From Helicobacteraceae bacterium (GTDB taxonomy: Bacteria; Campylobacterota; Campylobacteria; Campylobacterales; Sulfurimonadaceae): a stretch of DNA of 6,267 nucleotides. The stretch spans positions 1 to 6,267 of the forward strand of contig WFMO01000143.1 in NCBI GenBank assembly GCA_015489055.1, read 5' to 3'. A program made the translations under genes and the position numbers. Under the pieces are notes generated by a model. It was not told the origin of the DNA. It worked only from the letters and a program-made list of their open reading frames with translations, and searched no databases. This document shows, one piece after another, positions 1 through 5,729 of the stretch; position 1 is the stretch's first letter; each line of letters opens with the position of its first letter.

Positions 1-906
1 AATAACAAAGAGCGTCCATTGTTTGTATCTCTTAAAAACAGTTATCACGGCGAGACTATTGGAGCGCTTTCTGTGGGCGATGTTGAGCTTTATAAAGATA
101 CATATAAATCTATTATGATTAAATCTGTTCAGACGGCTGTACCACAAGACCAAAGCAAAAAGGAAGCGATAAGAGCAGCAGGCAAGTTTGAGGAGTTGTG
201 TAGCCAAAAGGCTTCTATGATATCTGCAATAATTATTGAACCTCTGATTCAAGGTGCGGGTTGTATGCATATGTATCATCCAGAGTTTATCTTGCGAATC
301 AGTCGTACATGTAAAGAGTATGACATCTATCTCATAGCAGATGAAGTGATGACGGGCTTTGGCAGGAGCGGAACTATGTTTGCATGTGAGCAGGCAAAGA
401 TTACACCTGATTTTATGGTTCTCTCAAAAGGATTGACAGGAGGATACCTTCCGCTATCTGTAGTGCTTACAACTGATGATATATATAATTTATTTTATTG
501 TTCATATGCTCAACACAAGGCATTTTTACATTCACACAGCTATACAGGAAACGCGCTTGCCTGTGCTGCAGCTAATGCTACGCTTGATATTTTTGAAAAA
601 GATAATATAATAGAAAAAAATAAAGATCTTTCAGCTTATATGAAGATTAAATTACAAAAATTTCAAAGGCTTGGGAGAGTGAAAAATATCAGACAAACTG
701 GAATGGTGTGCGCTTTTGATCTTAACGGATTTGACGCCCATGAGCGTATAGGGATGAAAATATATCAATTTGGCTTAGCAAAGGGTGTGCTGTTGCGACC
801 GCTTGGTGCTACGATATATTTTATGCCGCCTTATATTATAACCCATGCGCAGCTTGATAAGATGTTTGACGTGGCTTATGATGCTGTCTTATCCTTAGAT
901 GACTGA
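1..906 (+). CDS. bioA: Adenosylmethionine-8-amino-7-oxononanoate aminotransferase, C-terminal part (5' truncated by window edge)
   Basis: This is a cytoplasmic PLP enzyme of biotin synthesis that converts 7-keto-8-aminopelargonate to 7,8-diaminopelargonate, with S-adenosylmethionine as the usual amino donor. The frame is open from base 1 (NNKERPLFVS...) and ends at TGA 904-906, giving 301 residues. By alignment from memory with E. coli BioA, about 130 N-terminal residues lie outside the window. A TTG at 19 is internal, not the start. Visible class III aminotransferase landmarks, numbered from base 1, are YHG 15-17, the IIEPLIQGAG block, DEVMTGFGRSG with the pyridine-nitrogen aspartate D114, the Schiff-base lysine K143 in SKGLTGG, SYTGN around 180-184, and the substrate-side LRPLG with R266. 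The GCMHMYHPEF block separates BioA from ornithine- or GABA-type relatives. The SYTGN form, where E. coli has a different loop, recalls Bacillus-type enzymes, so the amino donor is not certain. The 3' end overlaps the convergent channel gene by 31 bp. Confidence 0.93.
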   Translation, partial: NNKERPLFVSLKNSYHGETIGALSVGDVELYKDTYKSIMIKSVQTAVPQDQSKKEAIRAAGKFEELCSQKASMISAIIIEPLIQGAGCMHMYHPEFILRISRTCKEYDIYLIADEVMTGFGRSGTMFACEQAKITPDFMVLSKGLTGGYLPLSVVLTTDDIYNLFYCSYAQHKAFLHSHSYTGNALACAAANATLDIFEKDNIIEKNKDLSAYMKIKLQKFQRLGRVKNIRQTGMVCAFDLNGFDAHERIGMKIYQFGLAKGVLLRPLGATIYFMPPYIITHAQLDKMFDVAYDAVLSLDD

Positions 907-2585
907 AAAACTTTTGAAAAAAGCCAGTTTGGATGCAATGTATTTTTATTTAGTATATAATCAAGCTCATAGATATTGTTTATAATGTATAAAAGATCTT
1001 CAAAAGCTTCAGCATTTGCTGCAAAGAGAAGTTTATCATCTTTTTGTATATTAAAATTAAGATTTGGCAGCAGATGCGTTGTGCCGTCTCTTAATGCCAA
1101 CAGGCATATAACAGGCGAATAAGAGTTCCTGTTTTCGCGAAGTCTTAAGATATCTTTCAGAGTTATAGCCTCCCGGTTATCAAGCCTAAGCCAAAGAGCG
1201 TAAGTCTCATCCAGATTTACTTGAAGTTCAAAATATCCCGCTGTAGCACCTATCATCTCTTTCATATTCGCAACAAGTTTTTCTGCCCAGACTTCATTTT
1301 GCTTACGAATCTCTTGTATGAAATAAGTTGCCAGCGGCCTGGATAAAAAATTGTATGTTATATCTGCCAATATTTTTTCGTTTATAAACACTTTGTCAAT
1401 CCGTGATACCTGAAATATACTTGTATCTTCCAATGAATTTTCTCTGGCAATTGTAAAGATATTTGGATTTAGAATTTTTGCCTGTTTTAAAACAGTTAGA
1501 TTAAAAAGGTCATCCCTGGTAGCTGCGATAATACAAGCCGCAGAAGTAACTCCTAAATCTGTCAAAGTTTTAATATCATCAGTATCACCAAAAACCATAC
1601 TTTGTTTATTTTGTGCATATTCTTGCGAGGTTGCATCGTAGAGTGTATATTGTATATCTGCAAGGTTGAGACCATCTATGATAGCCTGCCCCATTCTTCC
1701 CTTACCAAAAATGATATATTTGCCTTTTGGAAAGGAATCTTTATGTCTTAATTGCAGGGTATTGCCATAGACCCACATCTCTAAAAGCCATATATGTGGC
1801 GCTATGATGCCGTAATATAATCTTTTTGAGATAATATCAAATGGATTTTGTATATGTTTAAGCCCCATATCTAAAAGCAGTTGCGTGTGTTGTCTTGATG
1901 TTGATTTAACGATTATATCTATTTTTTTATTGAGCATTCTGCAGATTGTGGCAATTTTGAGATTTTGAATGTCATTTTCAAATAGTGATACGATACCTAT
2001 GCAGTTTTTATGATTGATTCCTGCCATTTTTAGTATCTGCTGATCTGTAGCCTGACCCACAAACGCAGGAACATTAGGAAAAAAATTATTGAGTACCAAT
2101 TGGTCTATTTTTATTTCATCTTTATCCAGTACCACTGTTCTTAAATCTTGTGAATTTATATGTTCTATAATGCTTTTAGTAATATTATTGTATCCCAATA
2201 TTATAATAAATTTTTGGCTTAGATATTGTATTTGTTTTGTAAAACGGTTTTTGCTTATCGCCTTTCTTAACGCATTGTCTTGAATTAAAGAGATGATGGT
2301 ACCTATGCCGTAGAACCACCCGATAACCGTCAGGTATATAGAAAAACTAACCCATATGCGCTGCGGATAAGTAAATGCATAAGGTTCCTCTCCGAACCCT
2401 ATCGTTGTAGCCATATAGCTGACAAAGTAAAAAGCATCAAAAAAACTAAAATGATAAGGCTTGCCGTTGCTCGTTACCCCCGGAATTAAAACCATCCCGA
2501 TAATAGATATTGTAAAGGTAACTATAATGACTAAAAACGGAATTCTAAGCCGTTTTAAAACAATCCAAAATATCTGATTATTCAT
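876..2585 (-). CDS. Two-helix potassium channel with tandem RCK (TrkA-N) domains
   Basis: Inner-membrane potassium channel gated by cytoplasmic ligand-binding domains, 569 residues. TM1 is about residues 12-34, followed by the pore helix and selectivity filter TTIGFGE (60-66), then TM2 at about 75-101 with glycines at 89-95 that could act as a hinge. RCK domain 1 starts near 126; its nucleotide loop is degenerate (GYNNIT, 131-136), with an acidic D154 at the end of the second strand. RCK domain 2 starts near 289 with an intact GKGRMG loop (294-299) and D317. A TrkA-C-like beta-rich tail (about 450-545) follows. A two-helix pore plus two RCK units in one chain is the plan of Geobacter GsuK, and the protein is plausibly the counterpart of Helicobacter HpKchA (from memory). 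The ATG lies 7 bp after the stop of the upstream membrane-protein gene and has no clear Shine-Dalgarno sequence, so translational coupling is likely. Potassium selectivity is inferred from the filter; ligand and gating direction cannot be read. Confidence 0.9.
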   Translation of the reverse strand: MNNQIFWIVLKRLRIPFLVIIVTFTISIIGMVLIPGVTSNGKPYHFSFFDAFYFVSYMATTIGFGEEPYAFTYPQRIWVSFSIYLTVIGWFYGIGTIISLIQDNALRKAISKNRFTKQIQYLSQKFIIILGYNNITKSIIEHINSQDLRTVVLDKDEIKIDQLVLNNFFPNVPAFVGQATDQQILKMAGINHKNCIGIVSLFENDIQNLKIATICRMLNKKIDIIVKSTSRQHTQLLLDMGLKHIQNPFDIISKRLYYGIIAPHIWLLEMWVYGNTLQLRHKDSFPKGKYIIFGKGRMGQAIIDGLNLADIQYTLYDATSQEYAQNKQSMVFGDTDDIKTLTDLGVTSAACIIAATRDDLFNLTVLKQAKILNPNIFTIARENSLEDTSIFQVSRIDKVFINEKILADITYNFLSRPLATYFIQEIRKQNEVWAEKLVANMKEMIGATAGYFELQVNLDETYALWLRLDNREAITLKDILRLRENRNSYSPVICLLALRDGTTHLLPNLNFNIQKDDKLLFAANAEAFEDLLYIINNIYELDYILNKNTLHPNWLFSKVFQSSKDKTAS

Positions 2586-2592
2586 AAGTATG

Positions 2593-2973
2593 TTAGCGTT
2601 TTGATTTTAAAGTATCGCCGATAAAGAGTATAACAGAGATTGTGTTAGCAATTAAAGCTCCACCTGAGAGTGAAATAATAGCTGTAACGGCTTCAACAGA
2701 TATAGACTTAGTTAAATATTCTGCAAAAGTCCAGACCGTGGCGGAGGCTATAAGCTGTATATCAGCTACAAGACTAGTAGCCAGCAACACAGCACCCAAC
2801 TGAGTTTTGTCGCCAAGTTTTAACACAGTTGCGATTAGATTGATAACAATAGCGGCAAATAGTTCTATAGAGCTATGTTGAGCCAAAATAATCGGATTAC
2901 CATAAAAAAAACCAAAATTGATAGTCATTGCCAAGATGAAGAAAAATCCTGAGATGATCTTGTATAGATTCAT
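2593..2973 (-). CDS. Small four-helix integral membrane protein, probably DUF6394 family
   Basis: Hypothetical inner-membrane protein of 126 residues. Four hydrophobic segments are visible at about 5-24, 36-53, 57-80 and 93-118, joined by short loops. Acidic residues D55 and D71 sit at or inside the membrane segments, and the protein ends in a basic tail (LKSKR). The family name DUF6394, a set of short Campylobacterota membrane proteins of unknown function, is from memory. The ATG at 2971-2973 is supported by a GAGG Shine-Dalgarno sequence five bases upstream. It is the first gene of a minus-strand pair: the RCK channel gene starts 7 bp after its stop codon, so the two are almost surely one transcript and may act together, for example as channel accessory subunit, folding factor or ion-coupled partner. 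That role is inference only; no catalytic or transport motif is recognisable. Confidence 0.85.
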   Translation of the reverse strand: MNLYKIISGFFFILAMTINFGFFYGNPIILAQHSSIELFAAIVINLIATVLKLGDKTQLGAVLLATSLVADIQLIASATVWTFAEYLTKSISVEAVTAIISLSGGALIANTISVILFIGDTLKSKR

Positions 2974-2978
2974 TAAAG

Positions 2979-2982
2979 CCTC
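2979..2982 (-). promoter_or_regulatory. Shine-Dalgarno sequence of the four-helix membrane protein gene
   Basis: On the minus strand GAGG stands five bases before the ATG at 2973. It supports this start and contrasts with the downstream channel gene, which shows no comparable site. Confidence 0.65.
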
Positions 2983-3035
2983 GCATATTTACCGATGTTA
3001 GGCACTTATAATGAGCAAAATTCATCATAGCGGCA

Positions 3036-3050
3036 GGAGTATTATACTCC
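3036..3050. promoter_or_regulatory. Perfect inverted repeat overlapping the minus-strand -10 box (candidate operator)
   Basis: GGAGTA-TTA-TACTCC: two 6-bp arms around a 3-bp centre. The minus-strand TATAAT of the membrane protein/channel operon lies within it, so it is well placed as a repressor operator. Arms of this length with such a short centre and no T-run argue against a terminator. Which protein binds is unknown; the divergent LysR-type regulator is the obvious candidate. Confidence 0.5.
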
Positions 3051-3070
3051 CCACCTCTTTAAGGCTTTAA
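3041..3070 (-). promoter_or_regulatory. Likely promoter of the membrane protein / K+ channel operon
   Basis: Read on the minus strand, TTAAAG (3070-3065) and a perfect TATAAT (3046-3041) are separated by 18 bp. This predicts a start near 3034 and a leader of about 60 bases before the ATG at 2973. The -10 box lies inside a perfect inverted repeat (3036-3050), so a protein bound there would block the promoter. A weaker alternative -10 (TATAAG on the minus strand, 3010-3005) is also present in the leader. Confidence 0.6.
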
Positions 3071-3092
3071 AAAAGTGTGTAACATCAGATAT

Positions 3093-3114
3093 TGATATAA
3101 ACTAGATTATATCA
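3093..3114. promoter_or_regulatory. Perfect 8-bp inverted repeat upstream of the LysR gene (candidate LysR-type binding site)
   Basis: TGATATAA-N6-TTATATCA, with arms at 3093-3100 and 3107-3114. It sits in the divergent intergenic region and ends 9 bp before the regulator's -10 box, covering the -35 position. LysR-type proteins typically bind interrupted AT-rich dyads in such divergent regions and repress their own gene. The arms are all A/T apart from one G/C pair each, so chance occurrence in AT-rich DNA is not negligible. Confidence 0.5.
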
Positions 3115-3123
3115 TCTTTTGTA

Positions 3124-3129
3124 TATAAT
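3124..3129 (+). promoter_or_regulatory. -10 box of the LysR regulator gene
   Basis: Perfect TATAAT preceded by TTTTG, a pattern usual for Campylobacterota sigma-70 promoters, which often lack a good -35 hexamer. No convincing -35 lies at 17 bp; the nearest TTGATA (3092-3097) is 26 bp away. The predicted start near 3136 leaves a leader of about 17 bases that still includes the ribosome binding site. Confidence 0.6.
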
Positions 3130-3138
3130 AACATTTAT

Positions 3139-3144
3139 AAAGGA
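3139..3144 (+). promoter_or_regulatory. Shine-Dalgarno sequence of the LysR regulator gene
   Basis: AAAGGA eight bases before the ATG at 3153; it fixes the start of the regulator. Confidence 0.75.
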
Positions 3145-3152
3145 TTTTTGTT

Positions 3153-4028
3153 ATGTTTACACTAAAACAATTAAATATATTTATAGCGTTAGCGCGTACT
3201 CAGAAAGTTGTAGAGGTTGCGCGTGAATTTAATATCACGCAGGCCGCTGTTTCCATGTCCATTAAGGAGCTTGAAAATATATTGTCAGAGCGTCTTTTTG
3301 AGAGAATCGGTAAAAGACTTACTCTAAATGAGCGCGGAATTTTTTTACTAGAGCAGGTATCTTTGCATGTAGAATCTCTACAGAATGTATATACCAATTT
3401 TACAACCCATAAACTTGAAGGTCATCTGCGTATATGCGCTAGTGCTACAATCTCAGACTATGTTTTACCAGATTTAATTGATGATTATTTTTATGCAAAT
3501 CCAAATATAAAATTTTTATTAAAATCAGTTAATACTAAAGATGTTTTAAGATATATTAAAAATGGTGAGTTTGATATAGGTTTTATTGAAGGTGAGTATG
3601 ATGATGAGACCATAATCTCACAAACTATTATGAAGGACGATTTAGTAGTTGTTACTTCAGATGCAAGTCTTACTAAAAAGAGTTCTCATTATATTGATTC
3701 GCTCTCATCTAAGCAGTGGATATTAAGAGAGGTCGGCTCGGGTACGAGATCAGTATTTCTAGAAACCATTAGACCAAACAAAGTAAATATATACATGGAG
3801 CTGGATCATACTCAGACCATTATAAAATTTTTAAAGCTTCGCGCTGATTATATAAGCTGTCTTCCACGTCGGTCTGTACAGAAGGAATTGACAGAGGGTG
3901 CGCTTTTTGAGATAAAAATCAGAGGTTATAAATTTCAAAGAGAATTTAAACTGATAACAAGGGAAGATAAACAGGCAAGTGTACTAGTTAAAAATTTTAT
4001 AAGTTTTATCATCAAAAAGTCAAATTAG
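3153..4028 (+). CDS. LysR-type transcriptional regulator (CysL/YeiE/CbbR-like effector domain)
   Basis: DNA-binding regulator of 291 residues, the normal length for the family. The N-terminal winged helix-turn-helix spans about residues 1-60: FTLKQLNIFIALA, then a recognition region NITQAAVSMSIKELE (28-42) and the usual LFERIGKRLTLNERG. A linker helix follows at 62-86, then a periplasmic-binding-protein-like effector domain from about 90. The effector pocket motifs SATISDYVLP (97-106) and REVGSGTR (192-199) resemble the CysL, YeiE and CbbR branch, whose members sense small anions or metabolites; the actual ligand is not readable. The ATG is backed by AAAGGA at 3139. The gene is divergent from the membrane protein/K+ channel operon across a 179-bp region with two dyads, which suggests control of that operon and of itself. 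Its TAG stop directly abuts the rsmH ATG, so the genes are probably co-transcribed. Confidence 0.93.
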   Translation: MFTLKQLNIFIALARTQKVVEVAREFNITQAAVSMSIKELENILSERLFERIGKRLTLNERGIFLLEQVSLHVESLQNVYTNFTTHKLEGHLRICASATISDYVLPDLIDDYFYANPNIKFLLKSVNTKDVLRYIKNGEFDIGFIEGEYDDETIISQTIMKDDLVVVTSDASLTKKSSHYIDSLSSKQWILREVGSGTRSVFLETIRPNKVNIYMELDHTQTIIKFLKLRADYISCLPRRSVQKELTEGALFEIKIRGYKFQREFKLITREDKQASVLVKNFISFIIKKSN

Positions 4029-4949
4029 ATGAATATTCCACATATTCCCGTACTGTCAAATGAGGTTTTGCAGGCTTTTGAAGATATTGAAGATGGCGTA
4101 ATTATCGACTGTACTCTGGGGTACGGCGGTCACAGTTCTTTGCTGTTAAGTCATAAGCCAAATATTAAAATCATCGGTATAGATCAAGATCAAAGCGCAA
4201 TAGATTTTTCTACACGGCGTTTAAAAGAGTTTGGAGACAGGATCAGCATTAAAAAAGGGCGTTTTTCAAACGTTATAAAAGATATCATGCAAAATATTGA
4301 CATATTGTCTATACGTGGTATTTTAGCAGATATAGGCGTATCTTCACTTCAGCTAGATCAAAAGCAAAGAGGTTTTTCTTTTGAGAGTGATAATCTTGAT
4401 ATGCGTATGGATAACTCAGCAGAGCTGTCTGCTTTTGATGTTGTAAATCACTACAGTCTTGGGGAGTTAGAGCAGGTTTTATATAAATATGCGGAGATGA
4501 AAAATTATAAGCAGGTTGCGTCTTTTATCGTAAATAATCGTCCGTTTGTATCAGCAAAGGAGCTGAGTGATAAAACAAAGCATTTGCTGCGAAGCGGTAA
4601 AAAGATACATCCTGCTACGCTGTTGATGCAGGCAATCAGGATAGAGGTAAATCAGGAGTTAACTGAATTGAGTTCATTGCTTGATGAGATAGGGATGATG
4701 AAATTAAAAAATACAAGAGTTGCTATCATCTCATTTCATTCGCTTGAAGATAGAATTGTTAAACAGACATTTCACAGATGGCGGCAAAAATGTATATGTC
4801 CACCTGAAGCTTTGAGGTGCACATGTAAAGCAAACCATAAAAAGGGTAACATTATTACCAAAAAGCCTATAATGGCTTCTGCGTCGGAGGTTGGGCAAAA
4901 CGCAAGAAGTAGAAGTGCAAAATTAAGAGTTTTTGAGTTTGAGCAATGA
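4029..4949 (+). CDS. rsmH: 16S rRNA (cytosine(1402)-N(4))-methyltransferase
   Basis: Cytoplasmic SAM-dependent enzyme (older name MraW) that N4-methylates C1402 in the decoding centre of 16S rRNA. At 306 residues it is of usual length. It carries the family signatures: N-terminal HIPVL (5-9), the SAM loop CTLGYGGHS (28-36), IGIDQD (49-54), ADIGVSS (100-106) followed by the QRGFSF and MRMD blocks, HPATLLMQAIRIEVNQEL (194-211) in place of the more common TFQALRI form, ISFHSLEDR (234-242), and a C-terminal cysteine cluster C255, C257, C264, C266 before the NARSRSAKLR tail. The start follows the LysR stop with no gap and lacks a Shine-Dalgarno sequence, so initiation probably depends on translating ribosomes. 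The next gene begins within its stop codon (ATGA). In many bacteria this gene precedes ftsL in the division cluster; mraZ is not present here. Confidence 0.97.
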   Translation: MNIPHIPVLSNEVLQAFEDIEDGVIIDCTLGYGGHSSLLLSHKPNIKIIGIDQDQSAIDFSTRRLKEFGDRISIKKGRFSNVIKDIMQNIDILSIRGILADIGVSSLQLDQKQRGFSFESDNLDMRMDNSAELSAFDVVNHYSLGELEQVLYKYAEMKNYKQVASFIVNNRPFVSAKELSDKTKHLLRSGKKIHPATLLMQAIRIEVNQELTELSSLLDEIGMMKLKNTRVAIISFHSLEDRIVKQTFHRWRQKCICPPEALRCTCKANHKKGNIITKKPIMASASEVGQNARSRSAKLRVFEFEQ

Positions 4950-5224
4950 GTGATAAAAATGAAATTTTAGACGAAATATCTCCTATTTTAGATAAAAATA
5001 GTCATTTTGGTATCGGATTTTTATTGCAAACGCTACTTGTTGTATTTATGATTTTACTATTCGTTTTTCCAAGATTATATCTACAGCATGAGATCTATTA
5101 TAAAAGTAGAAAAATTGCCAGGCTTCAATCACAATACCGTAATTTGCAGGCACAGCATTTTATTATAAGTAATAAAGTAGAAGTTATGACATTTCATAAT
5201 CAGATAACAAATACTATATTTTGA
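4946..5224 (+). CDS. Small bitopic membrane protein in the FtsL position (candidate divergent FtsL)
   Basis: A 92-residue protein with a charged cytoplasmic N-terminus (1-20), one transmembrane helix at about 23-45, and an extracytoplasmic segment (47-80) rich in Q, K, R and spaced aliphatic residues (IYYKSRKIARLQSQYRNLQ), consistent with a short coiled coil. It ends at TGA 5222-5224. The start is set by the ATGA overlap with the rsmH stop. Length, topology, coiled coil and the site directly after rsmH all match FtsL, the divisome protein that pairs with FtsB and activates FtsWI. FtsL sequences diverge so far that homology is often missed. The identification is an inference from topology and synteny; no sequence motif proves it. 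The absence of ftsI after it is a difference from the standard cluster. An unrelated small membrane protein remains possible. Confidence 0.8.
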   Translation: MSDKNEILDEISPILDKNSHFGIGFLLQTLLVVFMILLFVFPRLYLQHEIYYKSRKIARLQSQYRNLQAQHFIISNKVEVMTFHNQITNTIF

Positions 5225-5244
5225 TAATATAATAATTCTTTATT

Positions 5245-5253
5245 TGCTATAAT
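5245..5253 (+). promoter_or_regulatory. Extended -10 promoter for the DUF4395 gene
   Basis: TGC-TATAAT, a TGn extended -10 with a perfect hexamer (5248-5253), lies in the 49-bp gap between the FtsL-like gene and the DUF4395 gene. The predicted start near 5260 would give a short leader that just covers the ribosome binding site. No -35 is at the right spacing (TTGATA at 5220-5225 is 22 bp away). It suggests that the downstream pair is transcribed separately, at least in part. Confidence 0.5.
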
Positions 5254-5261
5254 ACCAGATC

Positions 5262-5266
5262 AAAGG
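5262..5266 (+). promoter_or_regulatory. Shine-Dalgarno sequence of the DUF4395 gene
   Basis: AAAGG seven bases before the ATG at 5274; it supports that start. Confidence 0.6.
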
Positions 5267-5273
5267 TTACTAA

Positions 5274-5711
5274 ATGTCACAGTCTTGTCCTATATCATTG
5301 TTTAAAGTCGATGCTAAAATAGCTAGAATTAATGCTTTTTTTATCACACTATTGCTTATAGCTTTTTTATTGACTTTTAATCGCATTATTTTATATTTTT
5401 TATTTTATGATTTTCTTGTTAGATTATTTTTAAATAAAAGATATAGTCTTGTGTATCATCTCTCAAAAGCAATCAAAAACGTTTTACACTTAAAAACCGA
5501 GATGGTTGATGGGGGAGCAAAACGGCTGGCGACATATTTTGGCTTTTTCTTTGTATCGCTTTTAATTATACAAGCATGGCTGCATTTATCTGTTCTTTTG
5601 TGTTTAACAGCAACAATATTCCTTTTATGTACAACATTAGAAGTACTTTTTAATTATTGCATAGGATGTAAAATATACTATTTGATAAAAAAAATATATC
5701 CAGATTTTTAA
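5274..5711 (+). CDS. DUF4395 family membrane protein
   Basis: Integral membrane protein of 145 residues and unknown function. It shows the marks of the DUF4395 family: an early CP (C5-P6) followed by VDAKIARINAF (12-22), a membrane segment at about 20-44 running into DFLVRLF (46-52), a GGAKRLATYFG block (80-90), further hydrophobic segments at about 88-106 and 107-128, and a terminal CIGC pair (C129, C132). The conserved cysteines C5 and C129/C132 lie near membrane boundaries and could form a redox or metal site; this is speculation, since no function is established to my knowledge. The ATG has an AAAGG site and an apparent promoter of its own. The HDOD gene starts 18 bp after its stop codon, so the two are probably co-transcribed. 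Family assignment is by recognition of the motifs. Confidence 0.85.
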   Translation: MSQSCPISLFKVDAKIARINAFFITLLLIAFLLTFNRIILYFLFYDFLVRLFLNKRYSLVYHLSKAIKNVLHLKTEMVDGGAKRLATYFGFFFVSLLIIQAWLHLSVLLCLTATIFLLCTTLEVLFNYCIGCKIYYLIKKIYPDF

Positions 5712-5718
5712 CTTTTAT

Positions 5719-5724
5719 AAAGGA
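5719..5724 (+). promoter_or_regulatory. Shine-Dalgarno sequence of the HDOD gene
   Basis: AAAGGA five bases before the ATG at 5730. An in-frame ATG at 5724-5726 overlaps this site and is therefore an unlikely start. Confidence 0.7.
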
Positions 5725-5729
5725 TGATT

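Noticed and set aside
2089..2283. 64-codon open frame on the + strand
   Set aside because: It lies wholly opposite the RCK1 region of the channel gene, has no ribosome binding site, and its product is a low-complexity hydrophobic shadow.
3200..3397. 65-codon open frame on the minus strand
   Set aside because: It is antisense to the helix-turn-helix region of the LysR gene, whose protein match is clear; it has no start signal and no recognisable product.
4801..4819. Inverted repeat CACCT-N9-AGGTG
   Set aside because: It falls in codons for the rsmH cysteine cluster, and the arms are too short and widely spaced to suggest a functional structure.
4845..4859. Inverted repeat GGTAA-N5-TTACC
   Set aside because: It is short and inside the conserved C-terminal coding part of rsmH, with no T-run; best explained as chance within codons.
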